Source of the DNA: RI-43 sp033764725
GTDB lineage: Bacteria > Pseudomonadota > Alphaproteobacteria > Caulobacterales > Aquidulcibacteraceae
DNA: 64,000 bases
Direction of reading: 5' to 3'
Assembly (NCBI GenBank): GCA_033764725.1
Contig: JANRIR010000051.1
Coordinates: 144,202-208,201 of the forward strand
Positions 25,488 through 34,450 of the stretch are shown here, piece after piece (within the stretch, counting starts at the first letter, position 1; every line of letters starts with the position of its first letter). A program made the position numbers and the translations under genes. The notes below the pieces were generated by a model, which worked only from the letters and a program-made list of their open reading frames with translations, ran no database searches and was not told the origin of the DNA.

Positions 25488-26777
25488 TCAAGCCTTGAAC
25501 GGATCCCGCATCAAGATCACGTCGTCGCGCTCGGGCGAGGTGGAGACCAGCGCCGCCGGGCAGCCGATCAATTCCTCGATGCGGCGGATGTATTTGATCG
25601 CCTTGGCGGGCAGGTCGCGCGAGGAACGAGCGCCGCGGGTGGACTTTTTCCATCCGTCGACGCGCTCATAGATCGGCTCGACCGCGGCCTGCTCCTTCAC
25701 GCCGGCGGGCAGGTAATCGAGCACGCGATCGCCGATTTTGTAGCCGACGCAAATTTTGATGTCTTCGAAACCATCGAGCACGTCGAGCTTGGTCAGCGCC
25801 ACGCCGTCGACGCCGTTGATCGCAACGCTCTGGCGCACCAGCACCGCATCGAACCAGCCGCATCGGCGCGGACGCCCCGTATTGGTGCCGAATTCATGGC
25901 CCGCCTCGCCGAGCCTTTTGCCGATCTCGTCGTGCAATTCCGTGGGAAACGGCCCGCCGCCGACGCGCGTCGTATAAGCTTTCACCAGGCCCAAAACATA
26001 CGTGATCGCGCGCGGACCGAGGCCCGATCCCGCCGCCGCCTGCCCGGCCGCGACATTCGACGAGGTCACGAACGGATAGGTGCCGTGATCGACGTCGAGC
26101 AGCGCGCCCTGCGCGCCCTCGAACAGGATTTTCTTGGATTGGCTGCGAGCAGCCTCCAGCACGCGCCAGGCCGGCTTCGCGTAAGGCAGAATGGTTTCCG
26201 CGATCTGCAACAAAGACTGCTTCAGCGCCGCGGGGTCGATCTCGTCCATCTCCAGTCCGCGGCGCAGCGCATTGTGATGCGCGGTGAGGCGATCGATCTT
26301 CCAGGCGATGGCCTCTTCGTCGGCGAGATCGGCGACGCGGATCGCGCGACGGCCGACCTTGTCCTCGTAGGCCGGGCCGATGCCGCGCCGCGTCGTGCCG
26401 ATCTGGGCGCCGCCGGCCTGCGCTTCGCGCGCGGCGTCGAGGTCGCGGTGGAAGGGCAGGATCAGGCAGGCCTGATCAGACACGACGAGCACGTCGGGGC
26501 TGATGGCGACGCCCTGGCCGCGCAGCTTGGCGATTTCATCGGCGAGCGCCCAGGGATCCACCACGACGCCATTGCCAATGACCGAGAGCTTCCCCTGCAC
26601 CACCCCGCTCGGCAGCAGCGCGAGCTTGTAGGTCGTGTTTCCGACCACCAGCGTGTGGCCCGCATTGTGGCCGCCCTGGAAGCGCACCACCACGTCGGCG
26701 CGGTGGCACAGCCAATCGACGATCTTGCCTTTTCCCTCGTCGCCCCATTGGGCGCCGACCACGACCACGGCTGACAT
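25488..26777 (-). CDS. purA: Adenylosuccinate synthetase
   Basis: A 429-residue enzyme joining IMP and aspartate with GTP, the first committed step to AMP. It has the P-loop-like GAQWGDEGKGK (8-18), the HxGG motif GGHNAGHTLV, the IMP-binding GTTRRGIGPAYEDK, LDVDHGTYPFVTSSN and the C-terminal GTP-binding stretch around STSPERDDVI. The length is normal. The start at 26777 gives the standard N-terminus MSAVVVVGAQWG. The downstream hypothetical gene follows closely. Confidence 0.98.
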   Translation of the reverse strand: MSAVVVVGAQWGDEGKGKIVDWLCHRADVVVRFQGGHNAGHTLVVGNTTYKLALLPSGVVQGKLSVIGNGVVVDPWALADEIAKLRGQGVAISPDVLVVSDQACLILPFHRDLDAAREAQAGGAQIGTTRRGIGPAYEDKVGRRAIRVADLADEEAIAWKIDRLTAHHNALRRGLEMDEIDPAALKQSLLQIAETILPYAKPAWRVLEAARSQSKKILFEGAQGALLDVDHGTYPFVTSSNVAAGQAAAGSGLGPRAITYVLGLVKAYTTRVGGGPFPTELHDEIGKRLGEAGHEFGTNTGRPRRCGWFDAVLVRQSVAINGVDGVALTKLDVLDGFEDIKICVGYKIGDRVLDYLPAGVKEQAAVEPIYERVDGWKKSTRGARSSRDLPAKAIKYIRRIEELIGCPAALVSTSPERDDVILMRDPFKA

Positions 26778-26946
26778 GGATACGGCTTCTCCGCCTGCCC
26801 GGCGGGTCTCGCGCGCCCTTCGACAGGCCCTCGGCGGCGAGACGGTCTCGATTGTCGCCGCTGCATATCAAGCGCCGGGCCGCCCCGTCGAGGGCGCCGC
26901 GGCGCCAAAAGCACGGAGCGCCGGTCGCGTCCGCCCTCGCGCGCGC

Positions 26947-28614
26947 TCAGTCGCTGGACGGGGTCAGCGCGGCGACTTCTTCGACGTGGGCGAAATAGCC
27001 GCGCACGGCGGCGGGCAGCATGCACGAGGCGTGCGGGTGCAGGGCGGCGTAGGCGTCGAGCTGGACCACGGCGCTGACGATCGGGTTGGCCTTCACCTCC
27101 GCCTCGACCAGAGCGAAAATGCTCTGCGCGGGATCGAGCCCGTCGAACAGCATGGGCGATGCGCCGCAGCCGGAATGGTCGAGACTCGAGGCCAGCGCGA
27201 AGCGCAGCGGATAGGCGCCCGCGTCGCCGGTGCGCTGGAAGCTTTCGGAATTGCGCACCAGCTTCTCGATGCCGCGCACGGCCTTCTCGGCCAATTGCCG
27301 CTTGAGGAACAGATACGCGCCGGGCTCGGCGATATTTCCATGTTCGAAGAAAGGAATGAAATCGAGCCAGGGCTCGCGGCTTCCCTTCTGATAGCCGTCA
27401 TGGGGATTGGTCGGCGTCCATACCGGGCGCGGCTCGCCGTCATTGAGGCGGTCGCGCTGGATGACGAAGATCACCCAAAGATAGGCCGAATAATAGCGCG
27501 AGATGCCGGCGGGGCGCTCGAACGAGCCGACCTCGACGTCCGACACGGCGTTGGCGACCTGCTCCTCTTTCACCGCGCTGCGATCCGAGGCGCGCTCGCT
27601 CAGCAGCACGAGCAGCCGGCCGTCCTCCGGCTTGCTGCCCCAGGAGGTCGCCAGCGCCTTGCCCACACGCTTGCTCACCGCCGCATCAGGCAGAAAGCGG
27701 CTCGATGCGATGTGGCCTGTCACCAGCGCGGGCGCGGCGAGCGCGCCGGCTGGCGGACGCAGCTCCGACCACAGCCGCTCGAGATAAGATTTCGCGCCGA
27801 CCAGCTCGACAGAATTGCTCTCGTCGCCATAGCCGTATTGCAGCGACAACCACGAGCCGCCGAAATTCCCGCACCCCGCGCCGCACATCGGGATGCTCGG
27901 TCCCCATTGCAGCCAGCAATCGAAAATGAATTTTTGCAGCGCCCGCAATTCGCGCAGCGCTGCGAGCGCCTGATCGTCCGGCGGCGGCTCGGCCAGGCGC
28001 TCGATGTCAAAGCCGTAGGTGTCGATGATGCGCGCCCAATCGTCGTCGAACTGGCGCAGCACGCCGGCGATCAGGTGAAGCGGCGCGACGAAGCCGTTAT
28101 TGATGCGAATTTTTGTCGCGAAGCGGAATTCGCTGCGCGGCCGATCGAGGATTTGCAAAACATCGAACAGACGATCGAGGGCGTCGAAGCGGCCATGAAT
28201 GGCGCTCGGATTGTCGACCTCGATGGTTTCGCCGTTCGGCTGGAACAGGGCCGCGCGCGCGGCCCGCCACTGCGCCACGCGCTTTGCGTACGGCGGATCT
28301 TCGCCTTCCGGCCCGGTGCGCAGATCGGGCAGCGGCCGCTCGATCAGGCTCTCGAACTCGAGGCGCATGCGCACGCGCTTGAACAAGGTGCGCTCGTTGA
28401 ATACGCGCAGCAGGTTCCACCCGATCGCGCCGAACAATTCCGCCGCAGCGCTGAGGCGGCCGCGATGGGGCGTGTCGATGTGATAAAGGCGGATTGCGCG
28501 GTAGCTCAGCGCGGCTGAGCGGCAAAACGTGACGACGCCCCACACGCCGACGATCGCGGCGATGAGGCCGACGATCCATTCCCACCCGCCGACGAAGGCA
28601 TTGAGCGCGTCCAT
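26947..28614 (-). CDS. Large membrane-anchored protein of unknown function
   Basis: A 555-residue protein with one N-terminal membrane helix (WIVGLIAAIVGVWGVVTFC, about residues 13-31) and a large, probably cytoplasmic, soluble part. It contains a glycine/cysteine cluster PMCGAGCGNFGGSW that might bind metal, followed by YGYGDESNSVELVG; the region RLLVLLSERASDRSAVKEEQ; and SRYYSAYLWVIFVIQRDRLND. None corresponds to a domain I know. The composition and codon usage match neighbours. The gene lies between purA and pagL, all on the minus strand, with about 70-170 bp gaps. Confidence 0.85.
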   Translation of the reverse strand: MDALNAFVGGWEWIVGLIAAIVGVWGVVTFCRSAALSYRAIRLYHIDTPHRGRLSAAAELFGAIGWNLLRVFNERTLFKRVRMRLEFESLIERPLPDLRTGPEGEDPPYAKRVAQWRAARAALFQPNGETIEVDNPSAIHGRFDALDRLFDVLQILDRPRSEFRFATKIRINNGFVAPLHLIAGVLRQFDDDWARIIDTYGFDIERLAEPPPDDQALAALRELRALQKFIFDCWLQWGPSIPMCGAGCGNFGGSWLSLQYGYGDESNSVELVGAKSYLERLWSELRPPAGALAAPALVTGHIASSRFLPDAAVSKRVGKALATSWGSKPEDGRLLVLLSERASDRSAVKEEQVANAVSDVEVGSFERPAGISRYYSAYLWVIFVIQRDRLNDGEPRPVWTPTNPHDGYQKGSREPWLDFIPFFEHGNIAEPGAYLFLKRQLAEKAVRGIEKLVRNSESFQRTGDAGAYPLRFALASSLDHSGCGASPMLFDGLDPAQSIFALVEAEVKANPIVSAVVQLDAYAALHPHASCMLPAAVRGYFAHVEEVAALTPSSD

Positions 28615-28687
28615 AGGTCAGCTCCCCCGGCCGCAGAGGGGCCCAGGCGGGCGGCGATGTCAATTCGCCACGCCGCCCGACGCGCAA

Positions 28688-29272
28688 TCACTCGCCGAAC
28701 CGATAGCCCAGCCGCAAACCCACCTGATCGACGCCCTGGTTGCGTCCATTGCCGATGATCTGGCCATGGCTGAGATGCGAGAAGAAGGCCTGGGCGCGCC
28801 AGCTCTCTCCGATCTCCCGCGAGACGCCGAGCGAGGTGCGAAACAGGTCGCGCGAGCCATAGAGAACATTGTCCGACGAAAACTGCGTCGCGCGCGGATC
28901 GCCGTTGGGGAACGGGTTGGAGACCTCCCCGTCATGGATGACGTAGCCGAGCCCCGGCTCCACCGACCAGCGGTCGAGAAATTCCCAGCGCCATTCCAGG
29001 CCCGCGCCGGCGAAGCTCGTCGCCCCGGCGACGTTGCCCGACGCCACCACATAGGGTTGCGGCGCGCCGATCCAGCGCAGCACGCCGGGCGAGGCGAAAT
29101 TCACCTGCGCCTCGATATTGGGACCGTCTTCCTTGTCGGCGTTCTTGCAATTGGTGATGCACACATTGTGCGCGAGCACGCCCAGATGGATACTTTCGAC
29201 CTCGGCGCGCGCCGTCCCGGCGGATGCGGCCGCTAGGCCCAACGCAACAATGCCGGCGCGACGAAAATTCAT
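28688..29272 (-). CDS. pagL: Lipid A 3-O-deacylase (PagL-like)
   Basis: A 194-residue outer-membrane barrel with a signal peptide (MNFRRAGIVALGLAAASAGT, cleavage near ARA). The PagL active site lies at the C-terminus: FSHLSHG (His166, Ser168), then GNGRNQGVDQVGLRLGYRF, with Asp182 a candidate third residue. The last strand ends LRLGYRFGE. PagL enzymes remove the 3-O acyl chain of lipid A. The length is normal for the family. The residue after His-Leu-Ser is His rather than Asn, a small deviation. Strand-like repeats such as LEWRWEF and WRAQAFF fill the centre. Confidence 0.88.
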   Translation of the reverse strand: MNFRRAGIVALGLAAASAGTARAEVESIHLGVLAHNVCITNCKNADKEDGPNIEAQVNFASPGVLRWIGAPQPYVVASGNVAGATSFAGAGLEWRWEFLDRWSVEPGLGYVIHDGEVSNPFPNGDPRATQFSSDNVLYGSRDLFRTSLGVSREIGESWRAQAFFSHLSHGQIIGNGRNQGVDQVGLRLGYRFGE

Positions 29273-29338
29273 GCAGGGCCCCTCTTGCGGTCACCTTTAG
29301 CGGCGCCCGCGCGCCGTGGCGAGGGGGCCCAGGCCACC

Positions 29339-29923
29339 ATGAAACGGTCGCGATCCCGGCGCACGGTGAAAACACAGGAGGCGCCGATTCCCGCGCTCGC
29401 GAAGGCACTGCTCTCCCTGGCGCTCTGCGCGCTGCTCGGCGGCTGCTACTTCATGTCGGCGCAGCCGCTGTTCGCGCCGGAGCGCGGCGCCTGCCCGTTC
29501 GCCGCCGAAGAGCGCTTCGAGACCGTGCAGGCCGATCCGGAGGCGGGCCCGCTGCCGGACGGCGCTGACCGCCCGACGCTGCGCATCGCCACCCACGGCG
29601 CGCATTGCCTGGCCGAACGCAGCGACGAGCCGGAGGTCGAGCGGCTCCTGTTCGTGCCGCTGCGGCGCGGCGCCTGGATCGTGCAAAGCGAAACGGACTC
29701 CGCGCTCTACTTCATCGCGCGCCTGCGCGGCGACCGGCTCAGCTTTCACTTCCCCGATTGCGACCATTTCAGCGAAAGCCGACTGCGCCGGCTCGGCGTC
29801 GTCACGGAGGACGACGCCGGGCGCAGCACGTGCCTGGCGAACGACGCGCGCCAGATCGAAATCCTGTTTCGATCCTGGCGCATGCGCGCGCCGGTGCAAA
29901 TCTATCGCCGCATCGAGAGCTAG
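29339..29923 (+). CDS. Predicted lipoprotein, unknown function
   Basis: A 194-residue protein. It has an unusually long basic N-terminus (MKRSRSRRTVKTQEAPIPAL), then the hydrophobic signal ALLSLALCALLGGC with lipobox LGGC. A later start would give a conventional signal, but the ATG at 29339 is the only one before it. The mature part has four cysteines (GACPFAAEE, GAHCLAE, DCDHFSES, STCLAND), which could form two disulfides, and beta-rich segments such as RGAWIVQSETDSALYFIARL. It is divergent from pagL by 66 bp and overlaps the end of serA by 4 bp. Confidence 0.75.
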   Translation: MKRSRSRRTVKTQEAPIPALAKALLSLALCALLGGCYFMSAQPLFAPERGACPFAAEERFETVQADPEAGPLPDGADRPTLRIATHGAHCLAERSDEPEVERLLFVPLRRGAWIVQSETDSALYFIARLRGDRLSFHFPDCDHFSESRLRRLGVVTEDDAGRSTCLANDARQIEILFRSWRMRAPVQIYRRIES

Positions 29924-31500
29924 AACCTAAGCACCTTGACGTAGCGCACCTGCGGCAACGCTTTCAGTTTCGACAAAACATCCTCCGGCACGTCGGCGTC
30001 GATGCCGACGAGCGCGATCGCGTCCTGGCCTTCGGCGACGCGGCCGAGATGGAAGGTTGCGATGTTGACGCCGGCTTCGCCCAGCATCGTGCCGAGCGCG
30101 CCGATGAACCCCGGCTTGTCGGAATTGTTGATGTACAGCATGCGCGGGTGAAACGCCGCTTCGAGCGGCATGCCCTTGACCTCGACGATCTTCGGCTGCC
30201 CGCCGGCGACGACGCCGGCCAGAGTGCGCCAGCCGCCGCCGGTCTGCACCTTGAGGCGGATCAGGCTGTCATAGGTCGGCGAGGATTCGTTCTTCGATTC
30301 TGTCAGCGGCGCGCCGCGCTCCTTCAGGATCGCCGGCGCCGAGACCATGTTCACCTCCGCCAGCATCGGGCGCATGAGGCCCGCGAGCGCCGCCGCCGTC
30401 AGCGGCTTGGTGTTGACGCGCGCGACGTCGCCTTCAAATTCGATGTGCACGGCCTCGAGCCCGTCATCGACGATCTGGCCGGCGAACAAGCCCAGCAACT
30501 CGGCGAGCCTGGCGTAAGGCCGAATGCGCGGCGCCTCTTCGGCGCTGATCGAGGGCATGTTGAGCGCGTTGGTCACTGCGCCGCTGATCAGATAATCGCT
30601 CATCTGCTCGGCCACCTGCAGCGCGACATTCTCCTGCGCTTCGCTGGTGGATGCGCCGAGATGCGGCGTGGCGACGAAATTCGGCGCGCCGAACAGCACG
30701 TTCTCCTTCGCCGGCTCGACGGCGAACACATCGAACCCCGCCGCCGCGACATGGCCGCTGTCGAGCGCTGCGCGCAGCGCCGCCTCGTCCACCAGACCGC
30801 CGCGCGCGGCGTTGACGATGATGACGCCCTTTTTCGTTCGCGCGATGTTTTCCGCAGAGAGAATATTTTTCGTCTTTTCGGTCAGCGGCGTATGCAGGGT
30901 GATGAAATCGGCGCGCGCAAGCAGATCATCCAGCTCCACCTTTTCCACGCCCAGCTCCAGCGCGCGCTCGGGCGACAGGAACGGGTCATACGCGACGACG
31001 CGCATTTTCAGCCCGATCGCGCGCTCGGCCACCAGAGAGCCGATATTGCCGCAGCCGATGAGGCCAAGCGTCTTGGCGTAGAGCTCCACGCCCATGAACC
31101 GGTTCTTCTCCCACTTGCCGGCCTGGGTGGAGGCGTCGGCGGCCCCCAATTGGCGCGCGGCGGCGAACATCAGCGCGATGGCGTGCTCCGCCGTGGTGAT
31201 CGAATTGCCAAAGGGCGTGTTCATCACCACGATGCCCTTTGCGGTCGCGGCGGGAATGTCGACATTGTCGACGCCGATGCCCGCGCGCCCGATCACTTTC
31301 AGATTGGTCGCCGCGGCGATGATGTCGGCCTTGACCTTTGTCGCCGAGCGAATGGCGAGGCCGTCATAGCCGCCGATGATCGCCTTCAGCTTCGCCGCAT
31401 CGGGGCCGAGTTGCGGCTGGAAATCCACCTCGACGCCGCGCGATTTGAAAATCTCCACCGCGGCGGGGGAGAGTTCGTCTGAGATGAGGACTTTGGGCAT
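29920..31500 (-). CDS. serA: D-3-phosphoglycerate dehydrogenase
   Basis: A 526-residue enzyme for the first step of serine synthesis, oxidising 3-phosphoglycerate with NAD. It is the long type: a substrate and NAD domain (VIGRAGIGVDNVDIPAAT, the Rossmann motif GCGNIGSLVAERA, catalytic NAARGGLVDEAAL, and HLGASTSEAQENVA), then the ASB domain and a C-terminal ACT domain (NNSDKPGFIGALGTMLGEAG). Feedback by serine is possible through ACT. serC lies about 730 bp upstream, separated by a GNAT gene and a repeat. Confidence 0.97.
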   Translation of the reverse strand: MPKVLISDELSPAAVEIFKSRGVEVDFQPQLGPDAAKLKAIIGGYDGLAIRSATKVKADIIAAATNLKVIGRAGIGVDNVDIPAATAKGIVVMNTPFGNSITTAEHAIALMFAAARQLGAADASTQAGKWEKNRFMGVELYAKTLGLIGCGNIGSLVAERAIGLKMRVVAYDPFLSPERALELGVEKVELDDLLARADFITLHTPLTEKTKNILSAENIARTKKGVIIVNAARGGLVDEAALRAALDSGHVAAAGFDVFAVEPAKENVLFGAPNFVATPHLGASTSEAQENVALQVAEQMSDYLISGAVTNALNMPSISAEEAPRIRPYARLAELLGLFAGQIVDDGLEAVHIEFEGDVARVNTKPLTAAALAGLMRPMLAEVNMVSAPAILKERGAPLTESKNESSPTYDSLIRLKVQTGGGWRTLAGVVAGGQPKIVEVKGMPLEAAFHPRMLYINNSDKPGFIGALGTMLGEAGVNIATFHLGRVAEGQDAIALVGIDADVPEDVLSKLKALPQVRYVKVLRF

Positions 31501-31514
31501 GTGTTTCTCCTGTT

Positions 31515-31626
31515 TCCTCCCCCGTTCACGGGGGAGGTGTCGCCGAAGGCGACGGAGGGGGCGTGAACCATCTCCCCCTCAGTCTCGCGGCTGCGCCGCT
31601 CGCCAGCTCCCCCGTAAACGGGGGAG
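31515..31626. repeat. Palindromic intergenic element, family 2, copy 2
   Basis: It begins with a perfect 9-bp hairpin CCTCCCCCG-TTCA-CGGGGGAGG (31515-31536) and ends with GCTCCCCCG-TAAA-CGGGGGAGC (31605-31626). Between them are GTCGCC-GAA-GGCGAC and GCGGC-T-GCGCCGC-like stems. The ends resemble those of the 21285 element. It separates the GNAT gene from serA. Confidence 0.75.
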
Positions 31627-31647
31627 CAAACACCGCTCAACACACCG

Positions 31648-32229
31648 TCACGGATCGCGCTCCCAATCCCCGCGCTCCAGCCGATGCACGAGGCAATCGT
31701 CCTCGCCGTTGAACAGGCGCCGTCCGATCGGGCGAAAGCCGAGCCGCTGATAGAATCGATGGGCCTTCACGTTGCTGTTCAACGGATCAATGACGATCGC
31801 GTCGGCGCCGTCGGCGAAGCAGCGGTCGATCGCCAGCCGCATCATCGCCGCGCCCAGCCCCTTGTTGCGATCGGCCGGGTCGCCGATCCAGATGTCGATG
31901 GCGCGCAGATTGGGCGCGACATCGCCCCAATACCGTGTCGGCTCCCGATGCGGATCGATCACCTGCATGCCGCCGATGGGCCGGTCGTCGAGCGTCGCGA
32001 CATAAAGGCAGGACACGTCCGAATTCGCCGCGATCTCCGCAGCCCATTCGGCGCCGTTGAACGCCTCTTCAGCGGTCGGATCGTCGGTCGAACAGGCGAT
32101 GACGTCAGGATCGAGATCCCAGCGTTCGAAGATCGGCGCGTCGCGCTGCGCCGCTTCACGGATGATGAGAGCGCCGCCGCCAGCCGTGCAGCGCAGCGGC
32201 GGCCAGCGCACGCTTGCGGGGTGCGCCAT
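31648..32229 (-). CDS. GNAT-family N-acetyltransferase
   Basis: A 193-residue acetyltransferase with the GNAT fold. Acetyl-CoA binding motif A is AIDIWIGDPADRNKGLGAAMMRLAID, and motif B is NSNVKAHRFYQRLGFRPIGRR. The N-terminal REAAQRDAPIFERWDLDPDV and the ending LVHRLERGDWERDP are similar to the AAC(6')-like RimJ/RimL group. A small molecule or protein amine would be the acceptor. It starts 3 bp after the serC stop on the same strand, so it is probably co-transcribed with serC. Confidence 0.88.
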   Translation of the reverse strand: MAHPASVRWPPLRCTAGGGALIIREAAQRDAPIFERWDLDPDVIACSTDDPTAEEAFNGAEWAAEIAANSDVSCLYVATLDDRPIGGMQVIDPHREPTRYWGDVAPNLRAIDIWIGDPADRNKGLGAAMMRLAIDRCFADGADAIVIDPLNSNVKAHRFYQRLGFRPIGRRLFNGEDDCLVHRLERGDWERDP

Positions 32230-32232
32230 CGC

Positions 32233-33405
32233 TCAAGCCGCTTGCTTCAACTCGGCGACGCACACATCGAACGCCCATTCCACCCATGGAATGAGCGCTT
32301 CAACGTCGGCCTTCTCGATCGTGGCGCCGCACCAGATGCGCAGGCCCGGCGGCGCGGTGCGATAGGCGCCGGCATCCAGCGCGACGCCTTCCTTCTCCAA
32401 GAGATCGATCAACCGCTTTGCAAACGCAGCCTGTCCCGCCTCGTCCAGGGCAGCGACCCGCGCATCGACGATCTTGAGGCACACGCCCGTGTTCGACCAG
32501 GTGCGCGGATCATCCGCCAGCGGCGCGATCCAGGCCGTGCGCGCGGCCCAGTCGTACAACACCTTGGCGTTGGCGTCGGCGCGCGCGTGCAACGCGGTCA
32601 GCCCGCCGATGCTTTCGCCCCATGTCAGCGTGTCGAGGTAGTCTTCCGTCGCCAGCAGGGACGGCGTGTTGATCGTTGCGCCATCGAACAGCTCCTCGTC
32701 GAGCTTGCCTTTTTTCGTCATGCGGAAAATTTTCGGCAACGGCCGGTCGGGCGTGAAGCTCTCCAGCCGCGCCACGGCGCGCGGCGACAGGATTATCATG
32801 CCGTGCGCAGCCTCCCCGCCCATCACCTTCTGCCATGAATAGGTGACGACATCGCACTTCGCCCAATCGATCGGCTGCGCGAAGGCCGCCGAGGTCGCGT
32901 CATTGATCGTGATCCCTTCGCGATCGGCGGCGATCCAATCGAAGTCCGGGATTTTCGCGCCGGACGTCGTTCCGTTCTGCGTGAAGATGATGTCTGCGCG
33001 CTTGCGCGCCTGCGACAAGTCCGGCAGCGCGCCATAGGGCCGGCCGACATGCAGCGCCGCATCGATCTTCAGCGCCTTCGCATCGGTCACCCATTCCTCG
33101 CCGAAGCTTTCCCAGGCGAATACGTCGACCGGACGCTCGCCCAGCATCGACCACATCGCCATCTCCACCGCGCCGGTGTCAGACGCCGGCACGATCGCGA
33201 TCTTATGATCCGCGGGGACTTCAAGCAGCGCGCGCGTGCGGTCGATGGCTTCCTTGAGCTTGGCCTTGCCCGCTTTCGAGCGGTGCGAACGGCCGAGCGC
33301 TGCGCCGGACAACGCGTCCAGCGACCAGCCAGGTCGTTTTTTTGTGGGGCCCGAAGAAAATCGAGCATCGGCCGGGCGCGCAGCCGGCTTCGTCGCAACC
33401 GTCAT
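32233..33405 (-). CDS. serC: Phosphoserine transaminase (alphaproteobacterial type)
   Basis: A 390-residue PLP enzyme making phosphoserine from 3-phosphohydroxypyruvate and glutamate. It is of the alphaproteobacterial/archaeal class: FSSGPTKKRPGWSLDAL, GRSHRSKAGKAKL, VPASDTGAVEMAMW, TQNGTTSGAK and the PLP-lysine site VTYSWQKVMGGE. GGGAG lies 6 bp before the ATG at 33405. A structured leader precedes it. GNAT and serA follow on the same strand. Confidence 0.96.
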   Translation of the reverse strand: MTVATKPAARPADARFSSGPTKKRPGWSLDALSGAALGRSHRSKAGKAKLKEAIDRTRALLEVPADHKIAIVPASDTGAVEMAMWSMLGERPVDVFAWESFGEEWVTDAKALKIDAALHVGRPYGALPDLSQARKRADIIFTQNGTTSGAKIPDFDWIAADREGITINDATSAAFAQPIDWAKCDVVTYSWQKVMGGEAAHGMIILSPRAVARLESFTPDRPLPKIFRMTKKGKLDEELFDGATINTPSLLATEDYLDTLTWGESIGGLTALHARADANAKVLYDWAARTAWIAPLADDPRTWSNTGVCLKIVDARVAALDEAGQAAFAKRLIDLLEKEGVALDAGAYRTAPPGLRIWCGATIEKADVEALIPWVEWAFDVCVAELKQAA

Positions 33406-33470
33406 AGTGTACTCCCATCCTTACAGATGAGCGTCCGCCGTTGGGAGCGGATGGCCCGTGGGCCACAAAC
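33406..33470 (-). ncRNA. Candidate serC leader RNA motif
   Basis: Upstream of serC, on the minus strand, lies a perfect hairpin TGGCCC-AC-GGGCCA (33465-33452) followed directly by TCCGC...GCGGA (33451-33434, 5-bp arms) and then the serC ribosome binding site. A conserved serC 5'-leader motif has been described in alphaproteobacteria, and the position and two-hairpin layout fit. The match is from memory, not a covariance search. Confidence 0.5.
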
Positions 33471-33532
33471 ACGCATTTGGGCCCCGGCGCAACGCTTTTC
33501 GGGATGCGCCGCGCAGTCTAGGACTGAACCGC

Positions 33533-34444
33533 ATGAGCGCAGCGCGCGTATCGCCGACATCCTGGGCCTTGTTCCTGTTTTGCGTGGCGACCTGGGGCGC
33601 GGCCTATGGGACGGTGCGCTACGCGCTCGAGCACGACGCCGCGCCGTGGCTGATCGTGGCGGGCCGGCTGTGGCTGGCGACGTTTGCACTGCAACTGGCG
33701 CTCGCCTGGCGCCGACGCCGCGGACTTGAGCCGCCGCGCACGCCGCGCTCGCGGCGTAAGCTCATCCTCATGGGTCTGCTGGGCGCGGTGACCCCGTTCG
33801 GACTTTACGCCTGGGCGCAACAATCCATTCCGTCCGGTCTCGCCGGTCTCTACAGCGCGCTGACGCCTTTGATGGTGGGCGTGCTGGCGCCGTTTGCATC
33901 GGCGCACGAGCGGCTGACGCCGAACCGCATCATCGGTCTGCTGTTGGGTTTCGCCGGCGTCGCGGTGCTGATGGGGCCGTCCGCGTTCGGGGCCGCCAGC
34001 ACCGCGCCGCTGCTGCCGCAAGCCGCGGTCGCGCTCGCGGCGGCCAGTTACGCCGTGAACAATCTCGTGGCGCGCTATGGCGTGCAAATCCCCGCCTTCG
34101 AGGCCGCGGCGGGATGGACGCTGTTCGGCGCGCTCGCGGCCACGCCTTTCGCGATCTGGCAAACCGCGCAGATGGGCTGGCCGACGCCGGAAGGCTGGCT
34201 TGCGATCGCCGCGCTGGCGATCGGGCCGACGGCGCTGGCCTCGATCGCCTATTTTCAGCTGATCAGAACCAACGGCCCGGTCTTTGTCTCGCAGACCAAT
34301 TATCTCCTGCCGGTCGCTGCACTGCTGATCGGCGCGGCCTGGTTCGGTGAGACGATGGCGGGAGACGTCGTCGGCGCGCTTGCGCTGATCGGCGCCGGCC
34401 TGTTCGTCACCCAGGAAGGCTGGCGCGCGCTGCGCCGCGCCTGA
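33533..34444 (+). CDS. EamA-family (DMT superfamily) transporter
   Basis: A 303-residue inner-membrane protein with ten helices in two EamA repeats. The first repeat contains WGAAYGTVRYALEHDAAPWL and TPFGLYAWAQQSIPSGLAGL; the second contains AAASYAVNNLVARYGVQIPA and FQLIRTNGPVFVSQTNYLLP. Members export amino acids, metabolites or drugs. It is divergent from serC over about 128 bp, so a role in amino-acid efflux is possible but not shown. The ATG at 33533 gives the standard N-terminus. Confidence 0.9.
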   Translation: MSAARVSPTSWALFLFCVATWGAAYGTVRYALEHDAAPWLIVAGRLWLATFALQLALAWRRRRGLEPPRTPRSRRKLILMGLLGAVTPFGLYAWAQQSIPSGLAGLYSALTPLMVGVLAPFASAHERLTPNRIIGLLLGFAGVAVLMGPSAFGAASTAPLLPQAAVALAAASYAVNNLVARYGVQIPAFEAAAGWTLFGALAATPFAIWQTAQMGWPTPEGWLAIAALAIGPTALASIAYFQLIRTNGPVFVSQTNYLLPVAALLIGAAWFGETMAGDVVGALALIGAGLFVTQEGWRALRRA

Positions 34445-34450
34445 GCGCGC

